In this document: piece after piece, positions 54,471 through 62,691 of the stretch | How positions within the stretch are numbered: position 1 is the stretch's first letter | Layout of the letters: the number at the start of each line of letters is the position of its first letter | Assembly (NCBI RefSeq): GCF_025154055.1 | Contig: NZ_JAOALK010000037.1 | Span: forward strand, 1-64,000 | DNA: 64,000 nt | From: Aquibacillus koreensis | GTDB lineage: Bacteria > Bacillota > Bacilli > Bacillales > Amphibacillaceae | Direction of reading: 5' to 3' | Made by a program: the position numbers and the translations under genes | The notes under the pieces: generated by a model | What the model saw: the letters and a program-made list of their open reading frames with translations, nothing else | Databases searched by the model: none | Told to the model about the DNA's origin: nothing

Positions 54471-55585
54471 TGTAAAGCCCCTGAAACAGGATATAAATTA
54501 AGATCAATATCTATGTCTTCACCTGTAGCAAGCTTCGCTAATTGAGCTCCAATAAATGGACCTGTCGTCAGTCCAGATGAGCCTAATCCATTCGCAATTA
54601 GAATGTTATCATAATTAGGGACAGCGCCGATAATTGGCAGAAACCCTGGTGTAACGGGTCGAAATCCGACTCGAGTTTCTAAAAGCGAACTCTCTCCTAG
54701 TTCCGGAGCAATGCTAAGTGCCTTATCGAAAATTTCTTTCATGCCACTAGTTGTTACGCGAGTGTCTTCAAGTGAAACGTCGTCTTCATGTGTTGCACCA
54801 GCAACAATTCTGCCGTTATCAAAAGCTAACAAATAGTGATTGCTTGGTGGCATAACAACTGGCCATTTACTCGTATCTGTATTGGGTATGTGGAAATGAG
54901 AAATCTGCGCTTTTTGTGGTTCAACAGCAAGGTCGATTCCTAATGGCTTCAAAAATTCCTTTGCCCATACACCGGCCGTAACAATTATTTTATCGGCTTT
55001 CATTTCTTGGTCATTGACAGATACACCGTGAACCTCTTTTCCGGTGTAGTGGATTGTTGCACTTCCTTCGATAAAAGAAGCTCCATGCTTAACCGCTGCT
55101 CGACGAAGTGCATCACGCACTTGCCTACCGTCCACTCGTGCTCCTCCACTTATATGTATTGCACTGTACGCATCTGAAAGGGGTGGAAATAACGCTTTTG
55201 TCTCTTTAGGTGTTAATCGAGTAATTTCTCCAATTTCCGGTGCGTCTTTACGTCGTTTGTAGGCTCTTTCCTCCATGGCTATTAACTTCTTCTCTTCTTG
55301 TCGTAGTGCAATTGCTCCGACTTGTTTATAACCTGTTTCCGTTTCGCCTTGAGACTCCAGTTCTTCAATTAATTTCGGGTAAAATGCAGCGCCTTTTTTT
55401 GCTAATTGATACCAAGCTTGATTCCTTCTTTGCGATAACCACGGGCAGACAATTCCTGCAGCGGCATCAGTTGCTTGCCCATGGTCTTTCCGGTCGATCA
55501 TAACCACCTCAACCCCAGCTTTCGCTAAGTGATAACCAACCGATGCGCCAACAATTCCAGCTCCAACTACTATATGTTTTGGCAA
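54467..55585 (-). CDS. FAD-dependent amino acid oxidase/dehydrogenase (DAO family)
   Basis: 372-residue DadA/ThiO-like flavoprotein. N-terminal FAD site VVGAGIVGASVGYHLAKAG and Asp/Arg (MIDRKDHG), mid VDGRQVRDAL, and C-terminal TPGFLPIIGAVPNYDNILIANGLGSSGLTTGP that closes the flavin pocket. These enzymes oxidise D-amino acids, glycine or sarcosine; the substrate cannot be told here. Alone on its transcript. Confidence 0.85.
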   Translation of the reverse strand: MPKHIVVGAGIVGASVGYHLAKAGVEVVMIDRKDHGQATDAAAGIVCPWLSQRRNQAWYQLAKKGAAFYPKLIEELESQGETETGYKQVGAIALRQEEKKLIAMEERAYKRRKDAPEIGEITRLTPKETKALFPPLSDAYSAIHISGGARVDGRQVRDALRRAAVKHGASFIEGSATIHYTGKEVHGVSVNDQEMKADKIIVTAGVWAKEFLKPLGIDLAVEPQKAQISHFHIPNTDTSKWPVVMPPSNHYLLAFDNGRIVAGATHEDDVSLEDTRVTTSGMKEIFDKALSIAPELGESSLLETRVGFRPVTPGFLPIIGAVPNYDNILIANGLGSSGLTTGPFIGAQLAKLATGEDIDIDLNLYPVSGALQ

Positions 55586-55758
55586 AATAATACTCCTTTA
55601 TATTTAAAATCTTGTGTTACGATAACGTTTATCTTATCCAAAAAAACAACCTATTCATTTGAATAATTATAACATGTACCCAATTAATTTATTCTGTGAT
55701 ATAATGTATCTCAAATCTTTTGAAAATTTAAAAAAGATAGAAAACGGGGGTAATAGGT

Positions 55759-56826
55759 ATGAACGTTAGGAATAATAAGTGGCTATTTATTTTGGTTATA
55801 GCAATGATAAGTATGTTTGTGTTAGCTGCTTGTGGAACGGATGAGGATACTACTTCATCTTCAGAGCCTTCCAATGAGACAGAAGAAGATACAAATCAAG
55901 AGGCAGAAGAAGCTGGAGAAGCAGAAGGAGAAACATATGTTATTGGTGCTACACAAATTGTAGAACATCCATCTCTAAATGCTGCTTATGAAGGGTTTCA
56001 AGAAGCGATTGCAGATGCCGGTCTAGAGGTTGAATATGATTTCCAAAGTGCTCAAAACGATGTGAATAATGGGAAAACAATCGCAAATAATTTTGTGGCT
56101 GATAGTGTAGATCTAATCTTTGCTAACTCTACGCCAAGTGCACAAAGTGCTTTGGCCGCTACGAAAGATATTCCAATTATCTTTACTTCTGTAACAGATG
56201 CAGTTGCAGGGGGTCTAGTAGAAGCGATGGATCAACCTGGAGAGAACATTACAGGTGTTCTAGACCTTCACCCAGACGCCATTAAAAATACAATTGAATT
56301 CATTGATACTTATTTTGAAGGTTCGAAAGTTGGACTTATTTATAACTCAGGTGAAGCTAATTCAGTTGCTCAAATCGATGCAGTGAACGCTGCGATCGAA
56401 GGTACTAGTCTAAGCACAGTGGAACGTACGGTTGCAACTTCTGCAGAGGTACAACAAGCAACAACAACTTTAGTTGGCGAAGCAGATGTGATCTACGTTA
56501 TTACGGATAATACAGTGGTAGATGCTTTAGAGGCTGTGATCGGTGTTTCGAATGAACAAGACATTCCATTAATTGTGGGTGAACCTAACTCTGTAGAAAA
56601 GGGTGGATTCGCTACCTATGGTATTGATTACCACACAATTGGTTACCGTGCTGGTGAAATGGCTGTAGAAGTACTTACTGGTCAAAAAGCAACGTCGGAT
56701 ATCCCAGTGGAGATTCCACCTGAAATGCAGTTATTTATAAATAAAGCAGCTGCTGAAGAACAAGGAATTGATTGGAATGCTGCGTGGGATGAAGAGGCTC
56801 AATTCTTAGAAACAAAATCAGAATAA
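55759..56826 (+). CDS. ABC transporter substrate-binding lipoprotein, TrpX-like
   Basis: 355 residues. Signal peptide with lipobox LAAC (Cys25), an acidic Ser/Glu linker to about residue 55, then a two-lobed type I binding protein of the PF04392 family (IGATQIVEHPSLNAAYEGFQEA, FANSTPSAQSALAA, GIDYHTIGYRAG). The family serves tryptophan or other aromatic amino acids in Gram-positives. It leads an operon with permease and ATPase; a hairpin lies after its stop. ACGGGGGTAA upstream of the ATG. Confidence 0.86.
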   Translation: MNVRNNKWLFILVIAMISMFVLAACGTDEDTTSSSEPSNETEEDTNQEAEEAGEAEGETYVIGATQIVEHPSLNAAYEGFQEAIADAGLEVEYDFQSAQNDVNNGKTIANNFVADSVDLIFANSTPSAQSALAATKDIPIIFTSVTDAVAGGLVEAMDQPGENITGVLDLHPDAIKNTIEFIDTYFEGSKVGLIYNSGEANSVAQIDAVNAAIEGTSLSTVERTVATSAEVQQATTTLVGEADVIYVITDNTVVDALEAVIGVSNEQDIPLIVGEPNSVEKGGFATYGIDYHTIGYRAGEMAVEVLTGQKATSDIPVEIPPEMQLFINKAAAEEQGIDWNAAWDEEAQFLETKSE

Positions 56827-56834
56827 GTAAAGTA

Positions 56835-56879
56835 AACCGACATTAATTCCGTTAAGGTTTAAGTGTCGGTTTTCTTTTC
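56835..56879 (+). terminator. intra-operon attenuating hairpin
   Basis: AAACCGACA...TGTCGGTTT followed by a T-rich tract, between the binding-protein and permease genes; it would yield more binding protein than permease. Confidence 0.68.
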
Positions 56880-56904
56880 AAATGTTAGAGGGAGAGATTA
56901 AGGC

Positions 56905-57891
56905 ATGTTTTTTTCTATGTTCAGTGCAGTTGAAATTGGAATTATCTACGCAATTATGGCACTCGGTGTTTACTTATCTTTCCGCGTATTAGATTTTCCT
57001 GACTTAACCGTAGATGGAAGCTTTGTTACGGGTGGTGCCGTCGCAGCAGTGTGCATCGTTAATGGTGTATCACCAGTGACCGCAACCATTTTGGCAACAA
57101 TAGCTGGTTTCGTCGCTGGAAATATTACAGGGATTCTAAATACAAAAGGTAAAATAAACCCATTATTATCTGGGATTTTGATGATGACTGCTCTGTACTC
57201 CATTAATTTGAGGATTATGGGGGGCAGTCCGAATATACCTTTGTTAACGGAAACAACCGTTTTTAAAATGTTCGGAGACTTTTGGAGTAATACTGGAATT
57301 GATCAACAGTTAAATAGCTGGGCAAAAGCATGGGGAGCAGAAGCGGTTCCTAGCACATGGATAGTTCTTTTTATTATGATTATTGTCACGATCATTGTTA
57401 AACTAATAACCGACTTTTTCTTAAAGACAGAAGTAGGCTTAGCGTTACGAGCGACTGGTGATAATGAAAAGATGATTAGAAGTTTATCGGCAAATACAGA
57501 TAATTTAAAGATTGTAGGATTAGGGTTTTCGAACGGATTAGTAGCACTGTCCGGTGCATTAATCGCCCAAAATGATGGATTCGTAGATTTGAAATCGGGG
57601 ATTGGTATGATCGTTATTGGTCTTGCATCCGTTATTATTGGGGAAGCGATATTTGGTAAGAAGACAATTGTCAGAACCACGTTAGCGGTTATATTAGGTG
57701 CAATTATATATCGAATCGTTTTAACATTAGCATTAAAAGTAGAATTTTTGGATTCAGGGGACATGAAAGTGATTTCCGCTATTCTAGTAGTAGGTGCTTT
57801 AGTAACGCCTAAATTCATTGCAACAATAAAAGACCAGAGACGTCGCCAACGAAAACGATTAGAGTTACAAGATAAGGCAAAGGGGGCGTAA
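56905..57891 (+). CDS. ABC transporter permease, TrpY-like
   Basis: 328-residue permease of the LivH-related class with about nine helices; signature stretch LGVYLSFRVLDFPDLTVDGSF (about residues 20-40) is typical of TrpY-type permeases, and ETEVGLALRATGDNEKMIRSLS is the EAA-like loop touching the ATPase. AGAGGGAGAG upstream of ATG. A single permease gene, expected to homodimerise. Confidence 0.88.
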   Translation: MFFSMFSAVEIGIIYAIMALGVYLSFRVLDFPDLTVDGSFVTGGAVAAVCIVNGVSPVTATILATIAGFVAGNITGILNTKGKINPLLSGILMMTALYSINLRIMGGSPNIPLLTETTVFKMFGDFWSNTGIDQQLNSWAKAWGAEAVPSTWIVLFIMIIVTIIVKLITDFFLKTEVGLALRATGDNEKMIRSLSANTDNLKIVGLGFSNGLVALSGALIAQNDGFVDLKSGIGMIVIGLASVIIGEAIFGKKTIVRTTLAVILGAIIYRIVLTLALKVEFLDSGDMKVISAILVVGALVTPKFIATIKDQRRRQRKRLELQDKAKGA

Positions 57892-57894
57892 GTT

Positions 57895-58689
57895 TTGTTA
57901 GATTTAAAAGACATTTCAGTGACTTTCAATGAGGGAACACCGGATGAGAAAAAGGCGTTGCAGGATATTAACTTAACGCTTGAACAAGGTGATTTTGTAA
58001 CAGTTATTGGTAGTAATGGTGCAGGTAAATCAACGTTAATGAACGTAATTTCTGGTAGCCAAAAGCCTGATATCGGCACAGTGGAGATAGGTAACAAAAA
58101 CGTTACGTCCTTACCGGAATTTAAACGATCGAGATATATTGGAAGGGTGTTTCAGGACCCAATGGCCGGAACTGCTCCTTCGATGACGATAGAGGAAAAT
58201 TTGGCAATGGCCTATGCGCGAAATAAGAAACGCGGACTACGCATTGGCGTGACTAAAAAAAGAAAAGAATTGTTTAAAGAGTATTTAAACACCTTACACC
58301 TTGGATTAGAAGATCGATTAAACGCAAAGGTGGGTCTCTTATCGGGTGGGGAACGACAAGCGTTATCGCTTTTAATGGCTACGTTCACAGAGCCAAATAT
58401 ATTATTATTAGATGAACATACAGCAGCGCTTGATCCATCTCGTGCGGAGTTGATTACCAAACTCACAGGAGAAGTAGTGGATAAGTTTCATTTAACGACT
58501 TTAATGGTAACGCATAACATGCAGCAAGCTTTAGATTTGGGGAATCGCTTAATTATGATGGATAAAGGTCAAATTATCCTAGACGTATCTGGAAATGAGA
58601 AACAAAGTCTAACCATTGAGAAGTTATTACATGAATTCAAGCGCATCAGGGGTCAGCAGATGGAAAATGATCGAGCGATATTAGGCTAA
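57895..58689 (+). CDS. ABC transporter ATP-binding protein, TrpZ-like
   Basis: 264-residue ATPase: Walker A GSNGAGKST (about residue 41), Q-loop VFQDPMAG, signature LSGGERQALSL, Walker B NILLLDEHTAALDP, H-loop MVTHNM. TTG start after AGGGGGCG, three bases past the permease stop. Completes the three-gene importer. Confidence 0.93.
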   Translation: MLDLKDISVTFNEGTPDEKKALQDINLTLEQGDFVTVIGSNGAGKSTLMNVISGSQKPDIGTVEIGNKNVTSLPEFKRSRYIGRVFQDPMAGTAPSMTIEENLAMAYARNKKRGLRIGVTKKRKELFKEYLNTLHLGLEDRLNAKVGLLSGGERQALSLLMATFTEPNILLLDEHTAALDPSRAELITKLTGEVVDKFHLTTLMVTHNMQQALDLGNRLIMMDKGQIILDVSGNEKQSLTIEKLLHEFKRIRGQQMENDRAILG

Positions 58690-58700
58690 CAAGTGTGCGT

Positions 58701-58748
58701 AAAAGTGGGTTTGCACCTCTTTCATGAAGGTGTAAATCCACTTTATTT
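58701..58748 (+). terminator. terminator of the ABC operon
   Basis: AAAGTGGGTTTGCACCT...AGGTGTAAATCCACTTT, long stem, short T-rich tail. Confidence 0.72.
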
Positions 58749-58894
58749 ATGGAATGGTATAATTCTAACTTTAATGCTTGTTGCCTCCTTGTAATCTTAA
58801 CAAATCATGTTATAATTATAAAACATTATCAGACTTTTCTAAATTATTAATAATATATAGATCTATATAAAATGACGGTAAGGGTGGGAATAAC

Positions 58895-60088
58895 GTGAAG
58901 TATGGATTTTCGCATCGAGTTCGCTACATGAAGTCTTCTGCGGTACGTGACATTTTAAAGGTTGTTAACAAAGGGAATGTGATATCTTTTGCTGGTGGAT
59001 TACCAGATGAGAACTTATTTCCGGTCGAAGCTGTTCAACAAGCTTTTCAAAGCGCCATTGCATCTGGTAATAAAGTATTACAGTATGGAGAAACCGAAGG
59101 CGTCCTAGAATTACGAGAACGCTTAGCAGAAAGAATGGCAAAGAAAGGGATACACCGTAATCCTGAGAATATCTTAGTTACCTCTGGTTCTCAACAAGCC
59201 ATTGATTTATTTGCCAGAGTAATGTTCAATCCTGGGGATATCATTCTGACTGAAAACCCAACCTATTTGGCAGCACTTCAAGTTTTTGAATCATACGAAA
59301 CCAAAATTGTAGCAGTCGATTCAGATGATGATGGAATGCTAGAAGAGGATCTCGAGGATAAGATTGCACGGTTAAAACCAAAATGTATTTATGTTGTACC
59401 AACATACTCCAATCCAGGCGGGAAAGTTTGGTCATTAGAGCGACGTAAAAAGTTACTAGCATTAGCAAAGAAATATCATGTCGTTATCTTCGAGGATGAC
59501 CCATATGGGGAGATTCAATTTGATAAGGCGCCAGCACCACCATCGATCGCGTCGATGGATAATAATAAGTTAGTGCTCTATACAAGCACTTTTTCAAAAA
59601 CAGTTGTACCTGCAATGCGAATTGGTTGGATTGTGGGGCCACATCAAATTATTCGATTAATGGCACAAGCAAAGCAAGCAACAGACTTACACACGAATTC
59701 AATAAGCCAACATGCATTAATTCATTTAATGAAGGACTTTGATCTGGATGGTCATATTCAAAACCTGCGAGATACGTACTTCCAGCGTATGCATGTGATG
59801 AAGGGATTACTAGATAAAGTCGAAAGTGAAGAATTATCCTACATTACGCCCAAGGGTGGTATGTTCTTTTGGGTTAACATGCCAAAGGAAATTAATACAT
59901 CAGAGCTTTTGAAAGTAGCAGTAGACAATGGGGTTGCATTCGTTCCCGGGGCGCCATTCTATGTGTCTGATCCAGAACAGAATACGATGCGCCTGAACTT
60001 TACGAACGCATCTCCAGAACAGATTGAAATCGGGATGGAGCGGTTAGTGTCCGTCATTAATGCACATCAATACGAGCCGGTGATGTAA
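58895..60088 (+). CDS. PLP-dependent aminotransferase (LysN/2-aminoadipate type)
   Basis: 397-residue class I/II fold I aminotransferase. ISFAGGLPDENLFP at the N-terminus, LQYGETEGVLELRERLAERM, SGSQQAIDL, NPTYLAALQ, the PLP-binding Lys in STFSKTVVPAMRIGW (about residue 229), and RLNFTNAS near the end. Family members use aromatic, branched or 2-aminoadipate substrates. GTG start with AAGGGTGGG. Monocistronic; the trpXYZ-like transporter upstream makes an aromatic substrate plausible. Confidence 0.88.
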   Translation: MKYGFSHRVRYMKSSAVRDILKVVNKGNVISFAGGLPDENLFPVEAVQQAFQSAIASGNKVLQYGETEGVLELRERLAERMAKKGIHRNPENILVTSGSQQAIDLFARVMFNPGDIILTENPTYLAALQVFESYETKIVAVDSDDDGMLEEDLEDKIARLKPKCIYVVPTYSNPGGKVWSLERRKKLLALAKKYHVVIFEDDPYGEIQFDKAPAPPSIASMDNNKLVLYTSTFSKTVVPAMRIGWIVGPHQIIRLMAQAKQATDLHTNSISQHALIHLMKDFDLDGHIQNLRDTYFQRMHVMKGLLDKVESEELSYITPKGGMFFWVNMPKEINTSELLKVAVDNGVAFVPGAPFYVSDPEQNTMRLNFTNASPEQIEIGMERLVSVINAHQYEPVM

Positions 60089-60100
60089 TTTTATACAACG

Positions 60101-60145
60101 AAAAATAGACTGAAATACGTAGAAGTATTTCAGTCTATTTTTTTT
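60101..60145 (+). terminator. terminator after the aminotransferase gene
   Basis: AAAATAGACTGAAATAC...GTATTTCAGTCTATTTT and a long T run. Confidence 0.92.
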
Positions 60146-60154
60146 GTTGAAAAA

Positions 60155-60370
60155 CCGACGTAACTATCTCTCACCCGCCATCTATGTTCGATTTTGGCGG
60201 CTATCAGATCCCTTATTTGCCATTATTTCATTAATTACGTGTGCATTTTGCTGGAATAGCGTACTGTATAGCCGCTTAGATTTTAAAATCGCCTAAAATA
60301 GGAAAATAAGGTCTCTCATAACCGCTTGCGTTGTATTCTCTCATCATCTTGTGTTACGACGCACTCTATA
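60155..60370. repeat. dispersed intergenic repeat, copy 3 (short form)
   Basis: Nearly the same ends as copy 2 (CCGACGTAACTATCTCTC; TTGTGTTACGACGCACTCTATA) but only one GCGGCTATCAGATC...TATAGCCGC module and one GCCGCTTAG...CTCATAACCGC module between them. About 200 bp of copy 2 are missing, consistent with module deletion or expansion. Confidence 0.85.
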
Positions 60371-60397
60371 GAAAGGGCGTCATTCAAACAGGCAGTA

Positions 60398-60832
60398 TTA
60401 TCGTTTAAATAAAGAACCAAAAAAAGATTTTTTTTCTTTCTTTTTCGATTCATTGCTATTCACAGGTTCCTCATTTAATTCAATATCTTCTTTATCTATC
60501 GCATAATTTAGTGTCAACACTGCACCAAAGTCGGACTTTGCTTGTTTGTTTTTAACGGAAGTATAAGGGATTTTGTTCTTAGAAGCTAACGCACGGTATT
60601 GCTTAAAAAAGCGATAGCTAACGTTTCCGTTCAATAATAAAGTAGAATCCTTATGCTCCTTCATTAACCCGTCCAACTGCTGCAACCCTTTGTTCTTCAT
60701 TACTTGTCCTTTTGTAAGTGCTAGTAAAACTCTTTCTCTTAAAGAGCCTAGAAATAACTTTCTTTCAGATGGATTTATTTCTTTTGCTCCATAAATTCCT
60801 TCTTGCAGCAAATCATCTATATCTTTTTTCAT
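60398..60832 (-). CDS. YueI family protein (DUF1694)
   Basis: 144 residues. KDIDDLLQEGIYGAKEINPSERKLFLGSLRERV and the middle TLLLNGNVSYRFFKQYRALA are typical of Bacillus YueI, whose fold resembles ribosomal L7Ae-like proteins. C-terminus is a basic Lys/Phe tail KKKEKKSFFGSLFKR. Function unknown. GAGGAGGGA before the ATG. Confidence 0.83.
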   Translation of the reverse strand: MKKDIDDLLQEGIYGAKEINPSERKLFLGSLRERVLLALTKGQVMKNKGLQQLDGLMKEHKDSTLLLNGNVSYRFFKQYRALASKNKIPYTSVKNKQAKSDFGAVLTLNYAIDKEDIELNEEPVNSNESKKKEKKSFFGSLFKR

Positions 60833-61003
60833 CGTTATCCCTCCTCACAATCGAGTTCATTACTATCTATTATAATTGCTTCATTTAATTGTTTGTACTA
60901 GAAAAATGACAGTTTTGAGACGAATCCTATAGATAATTGTATTCATAGCATGTCCGATTATCACATAGTATATAGTAACTAATCTTGAGATAAAAAGGGA
61001 CTG

Positions 61004-61516
61004 GTGGAAATAGGATTATTTAAAGAATTTCGGCAGTTTGCATTAAAAGGAAGTGCTGCTGATATGGGGATTGGTTTAGTATTGGGAGCAGCCTTTAGTG
61101 GGCTAATTGATTCCTTGGTTACGGATGTGATCCTACCTCCAATCGGCGTACTACTAGCAAAAATGAATTTTTCTAACCTATTTATTACGTTAGGAGGGGA
61201 GACGCACTATGATACGTTAACAAAAGCGCAGGAAGCTGGGGTAGCAACAATTAATTATGGGTTATTTATCACCTCGTTTATTCGTTTTGTTATCGTTTTA
61301 TTTGTTATCTTTTTAGTTATAAGACAATTGAATCGGTGGAAAAAGCCAGGGCAACACCCAGTGGACTCCATGACAAAGAAAGAATGTCCCTATTGCCGGA
61401 TGTCCATTCCATCGAAGGCAATAAAGTGTCCCAATTGTTCGTCAGATTTGGATGAGGTAGGGGAAAAGCGAATAAAAAATACTTCCTCACCGAGACTGCG
61501 GTTTAAAGCAAAGTAA
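61004..61516 (+). CDS. mscL: large-conductance mechanosensitive channel MscL with C-terminal zinc ribbon
   Basis: 170 residues. FKEFRQFALKGSAADMGIGLVLGAAFSGLIDSLVTDVILPPIG is the MscL first helix and pore; a second helix at about 85-105 follows an outer loop. After the channel core comes a four-Cys module, CPYC-x12-CPNC, and a basic tail. MscL vents solutes on hypo-osmotic shock. Usual MscL is 120-150 residues without cysteines. GTG start with AAAAAGGGA. Confidence 0.9.
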   Translation: MEIGLFKEFRQFALKGSAADMGIGLVLGAAFSGLIDSLVTDVILPPIGVLLAKMNFSNLFITLGGETHYDTLTKAQEAGVATINYGLFITSFIRFVIVLFVIFLVIRQLNRWKKPGQHPVDSMTKKECPYCRMSIPSKAIKCPNCSSDLDEVGEKRIKNTSSPRLRFKAK

Positions 61517-61563
61517 AATGCACGTGGGTTCATTCAAGTATTTTCAAGGGATAGATTACTGTA

Positions 61564-61601
61564 AAAAGCATGTGATTTCATATTGAATCATATGCTTTCT
61601 T
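61564..61601 (+). terminator. terminator of mscL
   Basis: AAAGCATGTGATT...AATCATATGCTTT hairpin with T-rich end. Confidence 0.75.
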
Positions 61602-61667
61602 TGTTGGGATAGAAGAATTCTAGCTTGTGATCAAAATTGTTAAAAATATATCAATTGGCTTTTAAAC

Positions 61668-61723
61668 ACTCATTATATTCTATAAAAAGGGAAAGTACCT
61701 TTTTTATAGAATATAATGAGTGT
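61668..61723. repeat. near-perfect 24-bp inverted repeat
   Basis: Two arms beginning CACTCATTATATTCTA and its complement are perfect over 22 bp with a loop of about eight bases. No T tract in the direction of the next gene. It lies 40 bp before the lipoprotein gene and would be in its 5' leader or form a cruciform. Confidence 0.8.
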
Positions 61724-61762
61724 AGTATAATCAATTGTATTTCAAAGAGAGGAGGTAAACCA

Positions 61763-62233
61763 ATGAAAAAATGGTTAGTTCCATCGTTGTTAATTGCTGG
61801 CATTATCCTTTTTGGTTGTTCAGATTCAAATAAAGAAACTGATGGGGAAAAGCCTCCACAAGCTATGGTGGATATAGGCGATCAATCCTACGAAACGACG
61901 TTAGGTTCTTATTGTTGGAAATCAAATGACCAATCCACCTGTGTCGATATGGCTGGGCCAAAAGAACTTTTAAAAGGTAAGGAACCAATCAAAGTTAAAT
62001 CTGGAGAAAACATAACTTTTGTAATGAATTATGAGCCACAACCGAATGAGTTTCATGTATTACAGATAAGTGAAAGTAGTGAAGTTGAAGTAAATGTGGA
62101 AGATAATCGATTCTCTGCCCCTTTAGAAGAAGGAGTTTTTTATTATTCATATGGCGTGTGGTGGATGGATGAACAAGAAGAAAGAGTATCTAACGGCGAT
62201 GCTGTCTATAATTTCGCTCTAAAAGTTGAATAA
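61763..62233 (+). CDS. predicted lipoprotein of unknown function
   Basis: 156 residues with signal peptide and lipobox LFGC (Cys19), then an acidic exported part. Two further cysteines (GSYCWKSNDQSTCVDM) could make a disulfide. The motif YETTLGSYCW resembles N-terminal parts of several Bacillus exported proteins of unknown role. AGAGGAGG precedes the ATG at 61763; the longer frame from 61637 runs through the inverted repeat and has no site. Confidence 0.75.
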   Translation: MKKWLVPSLLIAGIILFGCSDSNKETDGEKPPQAMVDIGDQSYETTLGSYCWKSNDQSTCVDMAGPKELLKGKEPIKVKSGENITFVMNYEPQPNEFHVLQISESSEVEVNVEDNRFSAPLEEGVFYYSYGVWWMDEQEERVSNGDAVYNFALKVE

Positions 62234-62262
62234 TAAAAAAAACCCCACAAGAGTGGGGTTAA
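62234..62262 (-). terminator. terminator of the ect operon
   Basis: AACCCCAC-aaga-GTGGGGTT with eight A on the left (U tract for the minus strand). It may also serve the plus-strand lipoprotein gene weakly. Confidence 0.88.
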
Positions 62263-62265
62263 TCA

Positions 62266-62652
62266 TTAATCTTCATCTACAGGGTATACACCATTCTCAT
62301 CGTGTACTTCTTTACCTGTTAGTGGTGGGTTGAATACACAAACCATGCTCATACCTGTTTTCGTACGTAGTAAGTGCTCATCATGTTTATCTAGTACATA
62401 AAGATCGTCTTTTTTTATAGGCCAAACTTTGTTATCGCTAAGTGTAACAACTTCACCTTCACCCTCTGTTAAATAAACAGATTCTAGGTGATTTTGATAC
62501 CAAATGTGTGTTTCTGTATTTGGTTTAATCGTAGTATAGTTAACTGTATAGCCCATACCGTCTTTTTTCAAAAGTAGACGTCTAGAGATCCAATTACCTC
62601 CATCTACTTCTTGTTCTGTCCCCATTACATCTTTTAAAGAAATTACTTTCAT
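62266..62652 (-). CDS. ectC: ectoine synthase
   Basis: 128-residue cupin enzyme that cyclises N-gamma-acetyl-diaminobutyrate to ectoine. [33 protein letters not shown] and [29 protein letters not shown] hold the iron ligands (Glu and Tyr and His set). Last gene of the operon, 39 bp after ectB. AGGAGG upstream of the start. Confidence 0.96.
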   Translation of the reverse strand: MKVISLKDVMGTEQEVDGGNWISRRLLLKKDGMGYTVNYTTIKPNTETHIWYQNHLESVYLTEGEGEVVTLSDNKVWPIKKDDLYVLDKHDEHLLRTKTGMSMVCVFNPPLTGKEVHDENGVYPVDED

Positions 62653-62691
62653 TACGGTTCCTCCTGTTTGCTTTTATAGCTGAAATTAAAG

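Noticed and set aside
57303-58097. 264-residue open frame antisense to the ABC permease and ATPase genes
   Set aside because: Shadow of two well-supported plus-strand genes; composition and lack of start signal argue against it.
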